Shown here piece by piece: positions 8,042-16,583 of a DNA stretch of 64,000 bases (position 1 is the first letter of the stretch; every line of letters starts with the position of its first letter). Source of the stretch: Pseudomonas putida (GTDB taxonomy: Bacteria; Pseudomonadota; Gammaproteobacteria; Pseudomonadales; Pseudomonadaceae); the NCBI RefSeq assembly GCF_028682635.1, contig NZ_JANHLK010000010.1, positions 1 through 64,000 on the forward strand. Direction: 5' to 3'. The translations under genes and the position numbers were made by a program. The notes beneath the pieces were generated by a model. The model was not told the origin of the DNA, made no database searches, and worked only from the letters and a program-made list of their open reading frames with translations.

Positions 8042-8080
8042 TATAGTTCATTTGACTGAAAAAATTATTCATTTGGAGGT
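8042..8080 (+). promoter_or_regulatory. putative autoregulatory site of the Xre/RES module
   Basis: TTCATTTG occurs twice, at 8047-8054 and 8068-8075, exactly two helical turns (21 bp) apart, between a possible -10 (TATAGT, 8042-8047) and the ribosome-binding site GGAGG. Toxin-antitoxin promoters are commonly bound by the antitoxin at repeated sites. No convincing -35 was found. Confidence 0.35.
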
Positions 8081-8084
8081 AGTG

Positions 8085-8564
8085 ATGATGAGCGCTTCAA
8101 CGGTTGCTCCGCGTCCGACCAAAATCAAAGAAGAGCCTCGTGAAGCCGGGATTGCGGCCTTTTGGCGATTCAGTTCCGCCCGCGAGTTTCTCAAGGACTC
8201 CGAGCGGCTGAATCAGATCAGGGAGGGATTTCCCGCCTATCTCGTTTACGCGGTCAGGCAGACCTTCGACCTCCATGAGCGCAATCTGGAAACGCTGCTC
8301 AATGCCTCCTTCTCGACACTGGAAAGACGTCGGCGTGAGCACAAGAACCTGGATTCCGTTGCCTCCGAACGCCTGGATCGGATCGCCACAGTGGGTCACC
8401 TGGCCGAGGAGGTCTTTGAGAGCCAGGAGAAAGCGGCTCAATGGATGTCGACTGCCAATAAAGCGCTCGGCGGTGCCGCACCGATCATGCTCTGCGAAAC
8501 CGAGATAGGCGCCAGGCAGGTTCGCCGTGTCCTGCATGCCCTTGAATGGGGTGGTGCAGCCTGA
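8085..8564 (+). CDS. Xre/MbcA/ParS-type antitoxin of a RES toxin
   Basis: This 159-residue protein fits the antitoxins paired with RES toxins: a helical N-terminal part and a C-terminal toxin-binding domain (DUF2384-like) with 'ATVGHLAEEVFESQEKAAQW' near residues 104-123, followed by 'TANKALGG' and 'ARQVRRVLHALEWG'. The ATG at 8085 follows GGAGG by 7 bp. Its stop overlaps the toxin start (TGATG), a sign of coupled translation. It should bind and neutralise the RES protein and repress its own promoter. Confidence 0.88.
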   Translation: MMSASTVAPRPTKIKEEPREAGIAAFWRFSSAREFLKDSERLNQIREGFPAYLVYAVRQTFDLHERNLETLLNASFSTLERRRREHKNLDSVASERLDRIATVGHLAEEVFESQEKAAQWMSTANKALGGAAPIMLCETEIGARQVRRVLHALEWGGAA

Positions 8565-9022
8565 TGCGGGCTTGGCGAATTGCGAAAGCGAAACGTGCGA
8601 CCGATCTATCAGGTATGGGAGCTGCCATCGAAGGAGGGCGGTGGAACGATCAGGACGTGCCAGCTGTGTACATGGGACTGACACCGGCTATCTGCTGCCT
8701 TGAAACATTCGTCCATGCGGGGGGCGAGCCTACTTTCCCGATGAAGATCACCTGCTTCGAGCTGCCCGCCGATGCCGCGCTTTACTGGGAGCCTGATCCA
8801 AAAACCTTGCCTGAAGGCTGGGCGAGTCTTCCCGCTGACCGTCCAGGCATGGACTTCGGCACTACCTGGCTGAAGGCGAACACTCACCTTGGCTTGATCG
8901 TGCCCTCGGCAGTGTTGGTCCTGGAGCGTAATGTGGTGATCAACCCCAATCATCCGGCGGTCAGCCAGATCAAGGTGGTCGATGTCTTTGACTTCATGTA
9001 CGACCCTCGCATGTTCAAGTAG
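8564..9022 (+). CDS. RES domain NAD+-degrading toxin
   Basis: A 152-residue RES-domain protein. RES toxins deplete NAD+ (some ADP-ribosylate targets), stopping growth. Visible family features include Arg near the start ('MRAWRI'), 'GGRWN' at residues 24-28, 'VYMGLTPAICCLETFVH' and a C-terminal 'TWLK...AVLVLERNVVINPNHP' spread over the last 60 residues. The start at 8564 overlaps the antitoxin stop. Length and domain are intact, so the toxin should be active unless held by its partner. Confidence 0.9.
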   Translation: MRAWRIAKAKRATDLSGMGAAIEGGRWNDQDVPAVYMGLTPAICCLETFVHAGGEPTFPMKITCFELPADAALYWEPDPKTLPEGWASLPADRPGMDFGTTWLKANTHLGLIVPSAVLVLERNVVINPNHPAVSQIKVVDVFDFMYDPRMFK

Positions 9023-9157
9023 GGCATCTCACCTCACATGAGCTCCTGGAATGGAAAGCTACTTGCGTCGCAACTTCGTGGACTTTGACCCTAACCTCGA
9101 CCTGGATAGGAATTTCTTGACCTGAGGGCAGGGGACATCTACCAGGACTGTTGAAAC

Positions 9158-9191
9158 ATAACTCAACTAAATAGATGTTTAGTTGAGTTAT
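9158..9191. repeat. perfect 14-bp AT-rich inverted repeat
   Basis: ATAACTCAACTAAA at 9158-9171 is followed by a 6-base loop and its exact complement at 9178-9191. It lies between the ends of the RES gene and the convergent methyltransferase gene. There is no T-run, so it is not a standard terminator, though it could act as a two-way one or be a protein-binding palindrome. Confidence 0.7.
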
Positions 9192-9231
9192 AAGGATTAT
9201 TCATATAAACGCACAGGGCAAAGGTGCGACT

Positions 9232-9837
9232 CTAACCAAAAACAGCCAACCATATAGTATGCCCACCACAATCCGGATCTTCCGTTACTTGCTCAACGAC
9301 GCTAAAACCATGGGCATTGAGCAGCGCAGTATACTCATCGTGGTCCAGGCTGGCGTGATAAAGCGTTTCACCCTCGAACCTGCCCAACGCGATGCCATGG
9401 GCCGTTCCGCTGGTAAACATCAATGCGGCACCAGGTTGGGCATGGGCCTGGAAAATCGGGAACATTCGGCGCTGATCCTCAGGCGTCAGGTGAAAGAAAC
9501 TGTCCCACGCCAGGATACCCGCGTAACGCTGATCAAGCGCTAACTGGCGCATGTCGGCAACATGCCAGTCGTGCTGTGGGAAACGTTGCTGACACAAGGT
9601 GATCATCGCCATGGACGAATCAATGCCACACACGCTGTGTCCGGCGTCGATCAAGTAAGCGGCCATGGGTTCGGCACAGCCACAGCCGATGTCGAGAACA
9701 TCACCAGTAGCAACAGGCATGGCCTGACGAAAACGATCCAGCCAGGATTGCTCGACGAGGCGCCGCGAGCGAACACGATCCCATGTTTGAGCGTGACGCT
9801 CGTAGAGATCGATGATTTGATGAGCTGCTTCATGCAT
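9232..9837 (-). CDS. class I SAM-dependent methyltransferase
   Basis: A 201-residue methyltransferase with motif I 'VLDIGCGCAEPMAAYLID' near residues 47-64, an acidic motif II in 'VCGIDSSMAMI', and 'DWHVADMRQLAL' as motif III. No target-recognition domain is present, so the substrate is a small molecule or unknown. The ATG at 9837 follows an AGGA; a TTG three codons upstream has no room for a binding site. It stands alone, convergent with the RES toxin gene, just outside the recombinase block. Confidence 0.85.
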   Translation of the reverse strand: MHEAAHQIIDLYERHAQTWDRVRSRRLVEQSWLDRFRQAMPVATGDVLDIGCGCAEPMAAYLIDAGHSVCGIDSSMAMITLCQQRFPQHDWHVADMRQLALDQRYAGILAWDSFFHLTPEDQRRMFPIFQAHAQPGAALMFTSGTAHGIALGRFEGETLYHASLDHDEYTALLNAHGFSVVEQVTEDPDCGGHTIWLAVFG

Positions 9838-9928
9838 GAGGGGCAATCCTGAGGGATGTGGTCGAGGGATGTGGCTGGGGTTTGAAATGTACCTTGGAGA
9901 CGCCCTGTGTGGAATACCTATGGGTACG

Positions 9929-9944
9929 CATAATGTATATTATG
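9929..9944. repeat. short palindrome left of the recombinase block
   Basis: CATAAT-GTAT-ATTATG is a perfect 6-bp inverted repeat with a 4-base centre, in AT-rich DNA about 140 bp before the first recombinase gene. Tyrosine recombinases cross over in such short symmetrical cores, so this could be an end or attachment core. No matching copy on the right-hand side was recognised. Confidence 0.3.
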
Positions 9945-10080
9945 TTAAACGAGGTGCTATGTTAGGTATGTTCATCAGCAGCCTAAAGCACTGATTCGAC
10001 AAACCCGCTTCTACCGTCCACGCTCTCAACGGGCCATGTCCTTCGTGTTCATGGCGCGTTATTTAATGAGGTGGCTGCCG

Positions 10081-11334
10081 ATGAAGCTGATTCAGTGCCG
10101 TTACTCTTCTGGTCAGCGTGTACCGCTGCTTGTGCAGGATGGTCAGGCGGCGCCATTGCCCAAGCTAGTCCCATTCATCTACGTCCAGCTCAAGCTCAGG
10201 CATCGTGCATACAACACCGCAGCAGCGCACCTGCGGGCGATCCAGGCTTTCTACACCTATGCCAAAAGCCGGGAGCTGGATATCGATGAGGCCATCTTGG
10301 CGGGCCGTTTTGAGGCGATTCTGGCGTTACTGGACGGTTACGCCATCTGGCTCCAGAGCGGCCGTCAAGCCGACAACCTAGTCGCCCGAATTGGCACAGC
10401 TAAAACGACATCTTTTCCGCTGATCGATCCGCGTACCCGTGACCAGTACCTGCGGCTGTTGAAGCAGTACCTGTCCTGGTGTGTCACCCGATACATCCCG
10501 CGCGCCCGTCAGAACTCAACCACCCTGGCAAACATCGAGGTTGTATTTGCAGATGTCGCCGACGTCATTGAACGACGCTTTGAGAGCCATATCATCAATG
10601 TTCGTCCCGACCACGCTCGTTACCGCAGCCTGACAGATGCTCAACTCCAGATCATTCGCACACTGATTCGCCCGGGCGCTGCGGAGAATCCGTTTCCGGA
10701 ACGATTGCAGTTGCGCAATTGGCTAATGATTGAATTGCTGCTGGAGACCGGTATCCGTCGCGGAGAGCTTCTGAAGCTCTACACCACGGACATCAATCAG
10801 GGTTCTCAGCATGCCTATGTCAGCATCAATGACCGCGAACATGACCCAGCCGACCCACGCGCTGAAGAGCCTGCGCTGAAAACCCACGGACGGACAGTAG
10901 GTATCTCCGCACAGTTGTATGAGGTCTACGAACACTATATCCAGGGCGAACGGCGCCCTCTGCGTGACGGCAAACCGATGAAATTGCTGTACCGCTATCT
11001 GTTCATCTCGGATCGAGGCCGCCCGCTGTCGATTCGCGCACTGTCTAACGTCCTCGATCGGCTGTTTCTGACCATTGAACTGGCTCATCCAAGTTTGTTG
11101 CCTACACTTTCCGCGCATGACTTTCGCCACTCGTTTGCCGACCGCTTTTTAGCTTACCTGGTCGAGAAGCGTGGGCATGACCTGGAGCGGGCTACGGACG
11201 AACTCCGACGAGTCTGCGGTTGGTCTGATACGTCGACGATGCCACGCCGTTATGCAAGTCGTTATCTAGCTGAGTCGGCCAACCTCCACAATGCCCAGCG
11301 TGCCTCGGCAGCCTGGAGCCGACTTGACAGTTAA
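10081..11334 (+). CDS. tyrosine recombinase 1 (TnpA/RitA-like)
   Basis: A 417-residue site-specific integrase. The SAM-like N-terminal core-binding region is followed by a catalytic domain with Arg in 'TGIRRGELLKL', the HxxR box in 'SAHDFRHSFADRF' and the nucleophile Tyr in 'MPRRYASRYL'. The start at 10081 is chosen for the GAGGTGG site just upstream; an ATG at 10036 is possible. It is the first of three recombinases and probably catalyses strand exchange at the element ends. Confidence 0.85.
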   Translation: MKLIQCRYSSGQRVPLLVQDGQAAPLPKLVPFIYVQLKLRHRAYNTAAAHLRAIQAFYTYAKSRELDIDEAILAGRFEAILALLDGYAIWLQSGRQADNLVARIGTAKTTSFPLIDPRTRDQYLRLLKQYLSWCVTRYIPRARQNSTTLANIEVVFADVADVIERRFESHIINVRPDHARYRSLTDAQLQIIRTLIRPGAAENPFPERLQLRNWLMIELLLETGIRRGELLKLYTTDINQGSQHAYVSINDREHDPADPRAEEPALKTHGRTVGISAQLYEVYEHYIQGERRPLRDGKPMKLLYRYLFISDRGRPLSIRALSNVLDRLFLTIELAHPSLLPTLSAHDFRHSFADRFLAYLVEKRGHDLERATDELRRVCGWSDTSTMPRRYASRYLAESANLHNAQRASAAWSRLDS

Positions 11335-11345
11335 AGAGGTTCGCC

Positions 11346-12866
11346 GTGACCAAATCAGCCGATCAAGAACAGGCTTCACCCTCCTCCTCTTTTCCGGCCT
11401 ACGAGTTCGAGGGCCCGGCTCAGGTTGCGATTCGAACTCGCACTAATGACCAGCCAAGGTACGTCGATACTCGATTGAGCGCCTGGACGTGGTACGACGG
11501 CGGTATTGCGATGACAATTGATTGGGCCGAGCTTGACTTAACTCCAGAGTTTAATGAAATAGCCAAAGGCTTTATGGCATATGCGTTAGAGAAATATGCT
11601 CCCCAAACAGCGTTCATATTTGTAAGGTCTCTTGTCTATTTATCAAGTACCAATCTCGCCCGCCACTTTCCTTGGGATCATCAAGATTTAATCGCCCAAT
11701 TAGAAGGATTCAAGCGCTCCAGGCATAATCTCATTGGGTTTCGCAGGCTTTATCGCTGGGCAGTTGATAGAGGGATTAAAGGTTTTGATCTAAATACTTA
11801 CCTAACGATCAAAGATACAAAGTCAGCACGGGTTGACCCGTATGCGCGAATTTTTCTCTCGCAGTCTGGCTTAGACCTTGATGAGGAAGTTCGGTTGCTC
11901 AAACGCATTGAACGATACATTTCATCTAACTCTTGGGGGGAAGCCCAGTTTAATATAATGCTTCACTTGGGTTTCGAACTCGCACCACGCTCGATTCAAT
12001 TCCATTCCCTTGACATCTCGGATTTTGAGTTCATTGAAAGTGCTGATCATGAGAGGTACTACACCCTGTGGCTACCCATGGCCAAAAAGGTCGGCCAACG
12101 CAGACCTGAGCGACGGCCGCGCAAAGTCACCTCCCGACTGGGTGAAAAAATCTCACGGCATGTTTCAGAAATTCAACGCCGCTTTAGCAGCAACTGCGAA
12201 CCATTATTTGTAAATTCTAACGGAAGAAGACTGTCTGTAACTGAAATCATAATGGGACTCAAACATGAACTGAGAGAGGCTGGGATAGACAAGCCTAACC
12301 AAGTAACCATGTTGCTCCGTCATCACCTAGGGCAAGGTTTGGCGGACCAGGGAACACCGGCAGACATGATTGCCGAACTGCTTGGCCACAACAGCACTGT
12401 TGCAGCGCGTGCTTACGTCACGGCAACCCCCAACATTGCCCGGGTCAAAGAGAAAGCACTCGGCAAGAGTCCCGCCTATCAACGCATTATGCGCAGTCTC
12501 TTGACCGGGGAAGTCGTGCAACGCCGCGATACCGCTGCCGAAAGAGCGATCCGTGGCGTGATCGACACACAGTACATCGGGGACATCGGTGCATGTGCCC
12601 TCCCAGTTCATACGCACTGCCCCTACAATCCCGTCTATGCCTGCTACACCTGCAAGAAGTTTCACCCCTTTGCTGACGGCCGCCATGAGCAGGTGAAAGA
12701 GGCGCTGCAACGAGAAGCCCAACGGTTCATTGACATGGCAGAACAAGCCGGAGACCTCCTTCACAATCGGCCTCTCGCCCAGCATCAGACAACCATCCTG
12801 GCGGTAAGCGCTACCATCGAGCGCTGCCGGCAGCACACGGAGGGTGCCGCAGATGACGCTGTCTAG
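11346..12866 (+). CDS. tyrosine recombinase 2 with degenerate catalytic box
   Basis: This 506-residue protein has a phage-integrase-like catalytic region: Arg in 'ELAPRSIQFHSL', then 'TMLLRHHLGQGLA' in the place of HxxR, and a likely Tyr in 'NSTVAARAYVT'. In the second box the usual His appears to be Met, so catalysis may be impaired or rely on its partners. The C-terminus has a Cys/His cluster, 'CPYNPVYACYTCKKFHPF', which looks like a zinc-binding tail. It begins with GTG after AGAGG, 11 bp beyond recombinase 1, and overlaps recombinase 3. Its DNA is less GC-rich than the backbone. Confidence 0.75.
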   Translation: MTKSADQEQASPSSSFPAYEFEGPAQVAIRTRTNDQPRYVDTRLSAWTWYDGGIAMTIDWAELDLTPEFNEIAKGFMAYALEKYAPQTAFIFVRSLVYLSSTNLARHFPWDHQDLIAQLEGFKRSRHNLIGFRRLYRWAVDRGIKGFDLNTYLTIKDTKSARVDPYARIFLSQSGLDLDEEVRLLKRIERYISSNSWGEAQFNIMLHLGFELAPRSIQFHSLDISDFEFIESADHERYYTLWLPMAKKVGQRRPERRPRKVTSRLGEKISRHVSEIQRRFSSNCEPLFVNSNGRRLSVTEIIMGLKHELREAGIDKPNQVTMLLRHHLGQGLADQGTPADMIAELLGHNSTVAARAYVTATPNIARVKEKALGKSPAYQRIMRSLLTGEVVQRRDTAAERAIRGVIDTQYIGDIGACALPVHTHCPYNPVYACYTCKKFHPFADGRHEQVKEALQREAQRFIDMAEQAGDLLHNRPLAQHQTTILAVSATIERCRQHTEGAADDAV

Positions 12867-14961
12867 GGCAAGGCCGAATCTCGAGGGCTTTATTACACAG
12901 GAAAAAGCGATTTTTCAGTCGTTACCAATTTCAACACCGTGGGCGTCACCGGTGTGGGGCGTCGGAAGTTGGTTACCACAACGGGATAACCAACATGCTC
13001 TTACCTTCGAAACGCATCGGCAAGCCCTTGAGAAGACAGGCTATCCCGCCCCGCCTAAGGGACCACTCCCCTGCACTTTCCAAGATTTTAGCAAGGCCTT
13101 GATTGTGTATTTGCAACGCACCCGGAACCTGAAGTTTTCGATGGTCGCGGCCTACAATATTGCCGTCCGGCGGCTTTACAATCCCTTGTTTGAAAGACGC
13201 GTGCCCGACCCCACACAGTTGACGCGAGGCGATTTTGATCGGGTCGTAGCCTTTCTCCGCGAAAGTGGCTACAAGAACCTTTACGACGCGATCTCTCATC
13301 TTCAGGTAATAGCGGATACGATTGATAATCTGCAATTAACCGAGATCGCCATCCACTTTGAGCATGATGCAAAACCAGAGAAACGCCGCCACAACTACAT
13401 TTCATTGCACGATCCTGATCGTGCGGTAAAACAGCGTAAGTCTGATGACAAGTTGCCTTCTCGCGAGGCGATGGAAGCCTACGCCTTATGCTCGAACCAT
13501 CCGCGCAGTGAGGGCGAAGAAATTTTGCTGCGTGTGATCGATTTGTTGATCGCGACTGGGCAACGGGGTAATGAGGTAGCAGTAATTCCCTATGACTGTT
13601 GGGTCGAACGGCCAATCAAAGGGACGGCAGGAAAGGTAGTTGTAGATGCCAATGGTAAACCCATAGTCGAATGCGGGATCAGGTACTTTGCGGAAAAGCA
13701 ATTTCAATCCCGTGTTCATTGGTTCGCGGAAAGCGACGTTCCTTTAGCTAGGCGCGCGGTCGAACGACTGAAGGTGCTGACGCAAGAACAACGAGAACTC
13801 GCTAGGTGGCAAGAAGCCCATCCTGGGCGTCTCTGGCATTACTCACCTCAGACGGCAATGTCAGAGGCTGCGGTTCTAGAATGGCTCGGGTTTAGCAAGA
13901 ACCGAGACACAGCTAGAAATCTCTATGTGTATTTTTCTCGGAACGGAGTTCACCCCCACGACGAGACTAAGCATCAGTCTAAGGCGATCGAGCGGAGATA
14001 CTTGGCCGGTGATATTGAGCGCCTGCTCGTTCCCAAGCTTCGTGGACATACAGTATTAACGGAAAATGTCGGAGGTACGCTTCGTATTGTCCTGAAAACC
14101 AGCGAAACACTAGCCATTGCTTTTGATGGTCAATTCCGCCTCGGTGGACGGGAAGCAAATGTATTTCGAGCAATCCCCCGTCGTGTGACCCTCTTGGATA
14201 TTAATCACGCGCTAGGTAGCGATGAAAGGCACGCGTCCATTTTTTCGCGACGGTCATTGACCGAGTCTGATGGGGCTCCGATTCGGCTAACAAGCCACCA
14301 ACCTCGACACTGGCGAAACACTATTTACCATCTGACTGGCATGAGCGATGTTCAGCAAGCGCTGGCCCTGGGGCGAAAACGCCTCGACCAAAATACCTAT
14401 TACCAACACACAAGCATTGAAGAAAACACTGCTGCCCACCAAGAGTTCTTGGCGTTCAATAGCCATCACGAGCGCATCGATTTCCTGCACGCGGGCATAA
14501 GAGATAAGCGCATTCAGGGCGCTTTGACTGATAGTTACCATGCTTTGCTGTCAAATAAAGGCACGACCACGGCAGAAGCATTCCTTGCCGTACACGCCAC
14601 GGCGCTGCATGTGACACCCTTCGGAGGTTGCATTCACGATTTCTCCCAAGCGCCCTGCCCTAAGCATCTTCAGTGCTGGAATGGCTGCTCGCATCTCCAT
14701 CTGATGGGCACTCCATCGGAACGGGCCAACCTTGAGAAACAAGCCGAGAATCTTACGACCGCAATTACTATCATGCGCGATGCCGGCGCCGGAGAGGCAG
14801 GCAGCGATGTATGGCTGGCGGACCAGGAGGACAAACTCAACAATTTAAAATCAGTCCTCGCACGCGATACCAATGCAGGTGTGCAACGCGTGTTTCCAAA
14901 TGGGCATCCAATGACGGTTGCGGACACGCACAAACGACACAGTTCGGTTTCAGACGATTAG
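12853..14961 (+). CDS. tyrosine recombinase 3, large, with Cys-rich C-terminus
   Basis: A 702-residue protein, much longer than a typical integrase and closer to Tn554 TnpB. The catalytic set is visible: Arg in 'ATGQRGNEVAV', HxxR in 'SHQPRHWRNTIYH' and Tyr in 'LDQNTYYQHTS'. Near the C-terminus 'CIHDFSQAPCPKHLQCWNGC' supplies four cysteines for a probable zinc site. The ATG at 12853 overlaps recombinase 2 by 14 bp. The long N-terminal half has no domain I recognise. Confidence 0.8.
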   Translation: MTLSRARPNLEGFITQEKAIFQSLPISTPWASPVWGVGSWLPQRDNQHALTFETHRQALEKTGYPAPPKGPLPCTFQDFSKALIVYLQRTRNLKFSMVAAYNIAVRRLYNPLFERRVPDPTQLTRGDFDRVVAFLRESGYKNLYDAISHLQVIADTIDNLQLTEIAIHFEHDAKPEKRRHNYISLHDPDRAVKQRKSDDKLPSREAMEAYALCSNHPRSEGEEILLRVIDLLIATGQRGNEVAVIPYDCWVERPIKGTAGKVVVDANGKPIVECGIRYFAEKQFQSRVHWFAESDVPLARRAVERLKVLTQEQRELARWQEAHPGRLWHYSPQTAMSEAAVLEWLGFSKNRDTARNLYVYFSRNGVHPHDETKHQSKAIERRYLAGDIERLLVPKLRGHTVLTENVGGTLRIVLKTSETLAIAFDGQFRLGGREANVFRAIPRRVTLLDINHALGSDERHASIFSRRSLTESDGAPIRLTSHQPRHWRNTIYHLTGMSDVQQALALGRKRLDQNTYYQHTSIEENTAAHQEFLAFNSHHERIDFLHAGIRDKRIQGALTDSYHALLSNKGTTTAEAFLAVHATALHVTPFGGCIHDFSQAPCPKHLQCWNGCSHLHLMGTPSERANLEKQAENLTTAITIMRDAGAGEAGSDVWLADQEDKLNNLKSVLARDTNAGVQRVFPNGHPMTVADTHKRHSSVSDD

Positions 14962-14969
14962 AGGCGACC

Positions 14970-15365
14970 ATGGCGCAACGACAGACTTTGAGGGGCGGCA
15001 CGTTGGACGAGGCGATCGATGCCCTCCTCGCCCAAATGGTTAGCTTAGGATTGGAGCTCGCGCCTATCTCACGCCCCGAAGTACAGCGTCGATTGGGCCT
15101 GACAAGCCGCGCGACCTTAGTAGGTGATCGTGGTCGGCGGATCGAGTCCGCCCGTATCGCACAACTGAAGGAAAGCGGGATAGATCCGGACGGTGCCCGC
15201 CGGCGGAGAAGCTTCGAAGAGCGCATTGCTCATCTACAGGCGGAAAATGCCGCCTTGATTACACAGCGCGATAGGCTCTACGAAGCGCTGTCCGTAATTG
15301 CGCATAACTGCCTATTGAAAGGGTTGGACGTCGAAGGCGTACTGGGTCCGTTGCGAAAGCAGTGA
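14970..15365 (+). CDS. TnpC-like coiled-coil accessory protein
   Basis: A 131-residue basic protein with a helix-turn-helix-like middle ('RPEVQRRLGLTSRATLVGDR', about residues 32-51) and a coiled coil at about 78-105 ('RIAHLQAENAALITQRDRLY'). Size, position after the recombinases and coiled coil match TnpC of Tn554, which affects frequency and orientation of transposition. The start at 14970 has GAGGCG just upstream and follows recombinase 3 by 8 bp. The match is by architecture only. Confidence 0.65.
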   Translation: MAQRQTLRGGTLDEAIDALLAQMVSLGLELAPISRPEVQRRLGLTSRATLVGDRGRRIESARIAQLKESGIDPDGARRRRSFEERIAHLQAENAALITQRDRLYEALSVIAHNCLLKGLDVEGVLGPLRKQ

Positions 15366-15446
15366 GCGGATCATCACTCACGTCGAAGCCCATAGTATGT
15401 GAGTCCGGTCTGATGTATGTCCAAAACCACACGCGAGAGGCGCAAA

Positions 15447-15716
15447 CTACTTGAGATCGCTACGGATCTGCTCAAGCAGATCCTCCAGTTTAACGGCTGG
15501 GTCTTTCTCAAGGTAACAGGCGACGATAACGGATACCGGATGCACTCCAATTGTACCTGCTAGCTCGTCGATCTTCTCTAAGGTCGCGCCTTTGATACCT
15601 CTCTCCAGCGAGCTCATGAACGTGCGGCTGCTGACTAAAGCAAAATCCTCTTGGGTTAGACCTCTGCTGATACGCAAGGCGCGAAGCGCTGATCCGAAGG
15701 CTTGTTTCAACTCCAT
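15447..15716 (-). CDS. Xre-family HTH regulator
   Basis: An 89-residue protein that is mostly a Cro/C1-type helix-turn-helix: 'LRALRISRGLTQEDFALVSS' begins at residue 12 and 'MSSLERGIKGATLEKI' follows. The ATG at 15716 is chosen because the longer frame would run through two palindromes that look like operators. It is divergent from the gene at 15798, which it probably controls along with itself. Confidence 0.8.
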   Translation of the reverse strand: MELKQAFGSALRALRISRGLTQEDFALVSSRTFMSSLERGIKGATLEKIDELAGTIGVHPVSVIVACYLEKDPAVKLEDLLEQIRSDLK

Positions 15717-15782
15717 TTGCTTTACTCGCAAATGGAAAGATGAAGCCTTTTCGAACACTATAGAGCTACAATCTATAGTGTT
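15713..15782. promoter_or_regulatory. two palindromic operators between divergent genes
   Basis: CCATTTGC/GCAAATGG (15713-15720 and 15728-15735, 7-bp spacer) covers the Xre start codon. AACACTATAG/CTATAGTGTT (15754-15763 and 15773-15782, 9-bp spacer) lies in front of the gene at 15798. Both are perfect. Xre repressors bind such dyads, so autoregulation and control of the divergent gene are likely. Confidence 0.6.
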
Positions 15783-15797
15783 CATTGGGAGGCATTT

Positions 15798-16232
15798 ATG
15801 TTCAGAACCTATCGACGAGACGCAATGCCCCTCTCGTCACGGCTGGAGTCAGATCTCCAGTTGTGGTCGTGTGTGGAGCAGATTATCTCACTGCCTTGGT
15901 TTTATCTCACAGCCCTCAAACGCGGTGGCGATTCATCTTCGCGCCACATGCTCATGATTTCTGACGTCCTAACTTTGGAGGAACTGAGCTTGGCCGGGAC
16001 ATCGAGCGTGACAATTGAGTCAATTCTCCTAGCCTCGCCGCCCGGTATGAACGGGACAGAAAGATGGTTAATGGAGCCGCTTACGGAGATAGCATACGTT
16101 CCGAAGTCAAAGGGCTCAATCCGTCACTACCGTTTCAAGGTCGAAGAGGGTGCGGTTTACACCGACTCATGTGACCCTGGGCTGGAGGTCGAGCAAGGTA
16201 ACATCAGCAGGGTTGTGATCTCGCTCCGCTGA
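15798..16232 (+). CDS. hypothetical protein divergent from Xre regulator
   Basis: I do not recognise this 144-residue protein. It is soluble by composition, with no signal peptide or membrane helix; the N-terminal part is helical and the C-terminal half is rich in beta-type residues ending in 'ISRVVISLR'. A GGGAGG site lies 5 bp before the ATG. The palindrome at 15754-15782 overlaps its promoter region, so it is probably held off by the Xre protein. Such small Xre-controlled cargo genes are common in mobile islands. Confidence 0.6.
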   Translation: MFRTYRRDAMPLSSRLESDLQLWSCVEQIISLPWFYLTALKRGGDSSSRHMLMISDVLTLEELSLAGTSSVTIESILLASPPGMNGTERWLMEPLTEIAYVPKSKGSIRHYRFKVEEGAVYTDSCDPGLEVEQGNISRVVISLR

Positions 16233-16469
16233 TTTAAGCCATTTCGCTGACGCGCCACGCGCGTAAGACCCTGACCGCCTGGTTGAGCCACTCTACTGGG
16301 ATGAGTGAACTTGGCATTGGCCGTCTCACGGCTGAATGCGCAGCCGGTAATGCCGATTATGACGTTTCCCATTGAGCGTGGACCTTGACTCTGCAGCGCC
16401 TCTGAGAAAGTGCAGCTACCACTGCAGGGTTCAATTACCGGCGTGGAAGGGAGCTCATGTACTGGCTGA
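16233..16469. other. gene-free stretch before the AT-rich gene
   Basis: No coding sequence or clear signal was recognised in 16233-16469. From 16470 an open frame continuous with the next gene begins (after a TGA at 16467-16469), so the true left edge of that gene, or of what remains of it, is here. Confidence 0.4.
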
Positions 16470-16583
16470 CGGTCTCCCATTGCCCTTGCCGGAAACGGTA
16501 AGCTTTACAGATTTGACACAAGGAGTAGGAAAATTGATCGAAAATCCCGAGTCGCCCTCAAAACACATGTATTTGGTCGTGCT

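Larger units (their letters stand above)
10081..15365 (+). mobile_element. Tn554/RIT-like three-recombinase module
   Basis: Three different tyrosine recombinase genes follow one another with overlaps or gaps of about 11 bp, then a 131-residue coiled-coil protein. Tn554 carries tnpA, tnpB (both tyrosine recombinases) and a small tnpC; RIT elements carry three recombinases. This module has features of both. Element ends were not defined; the cargo could be the 15.4-24.8 kb block to the right. Confidence 0.65.
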
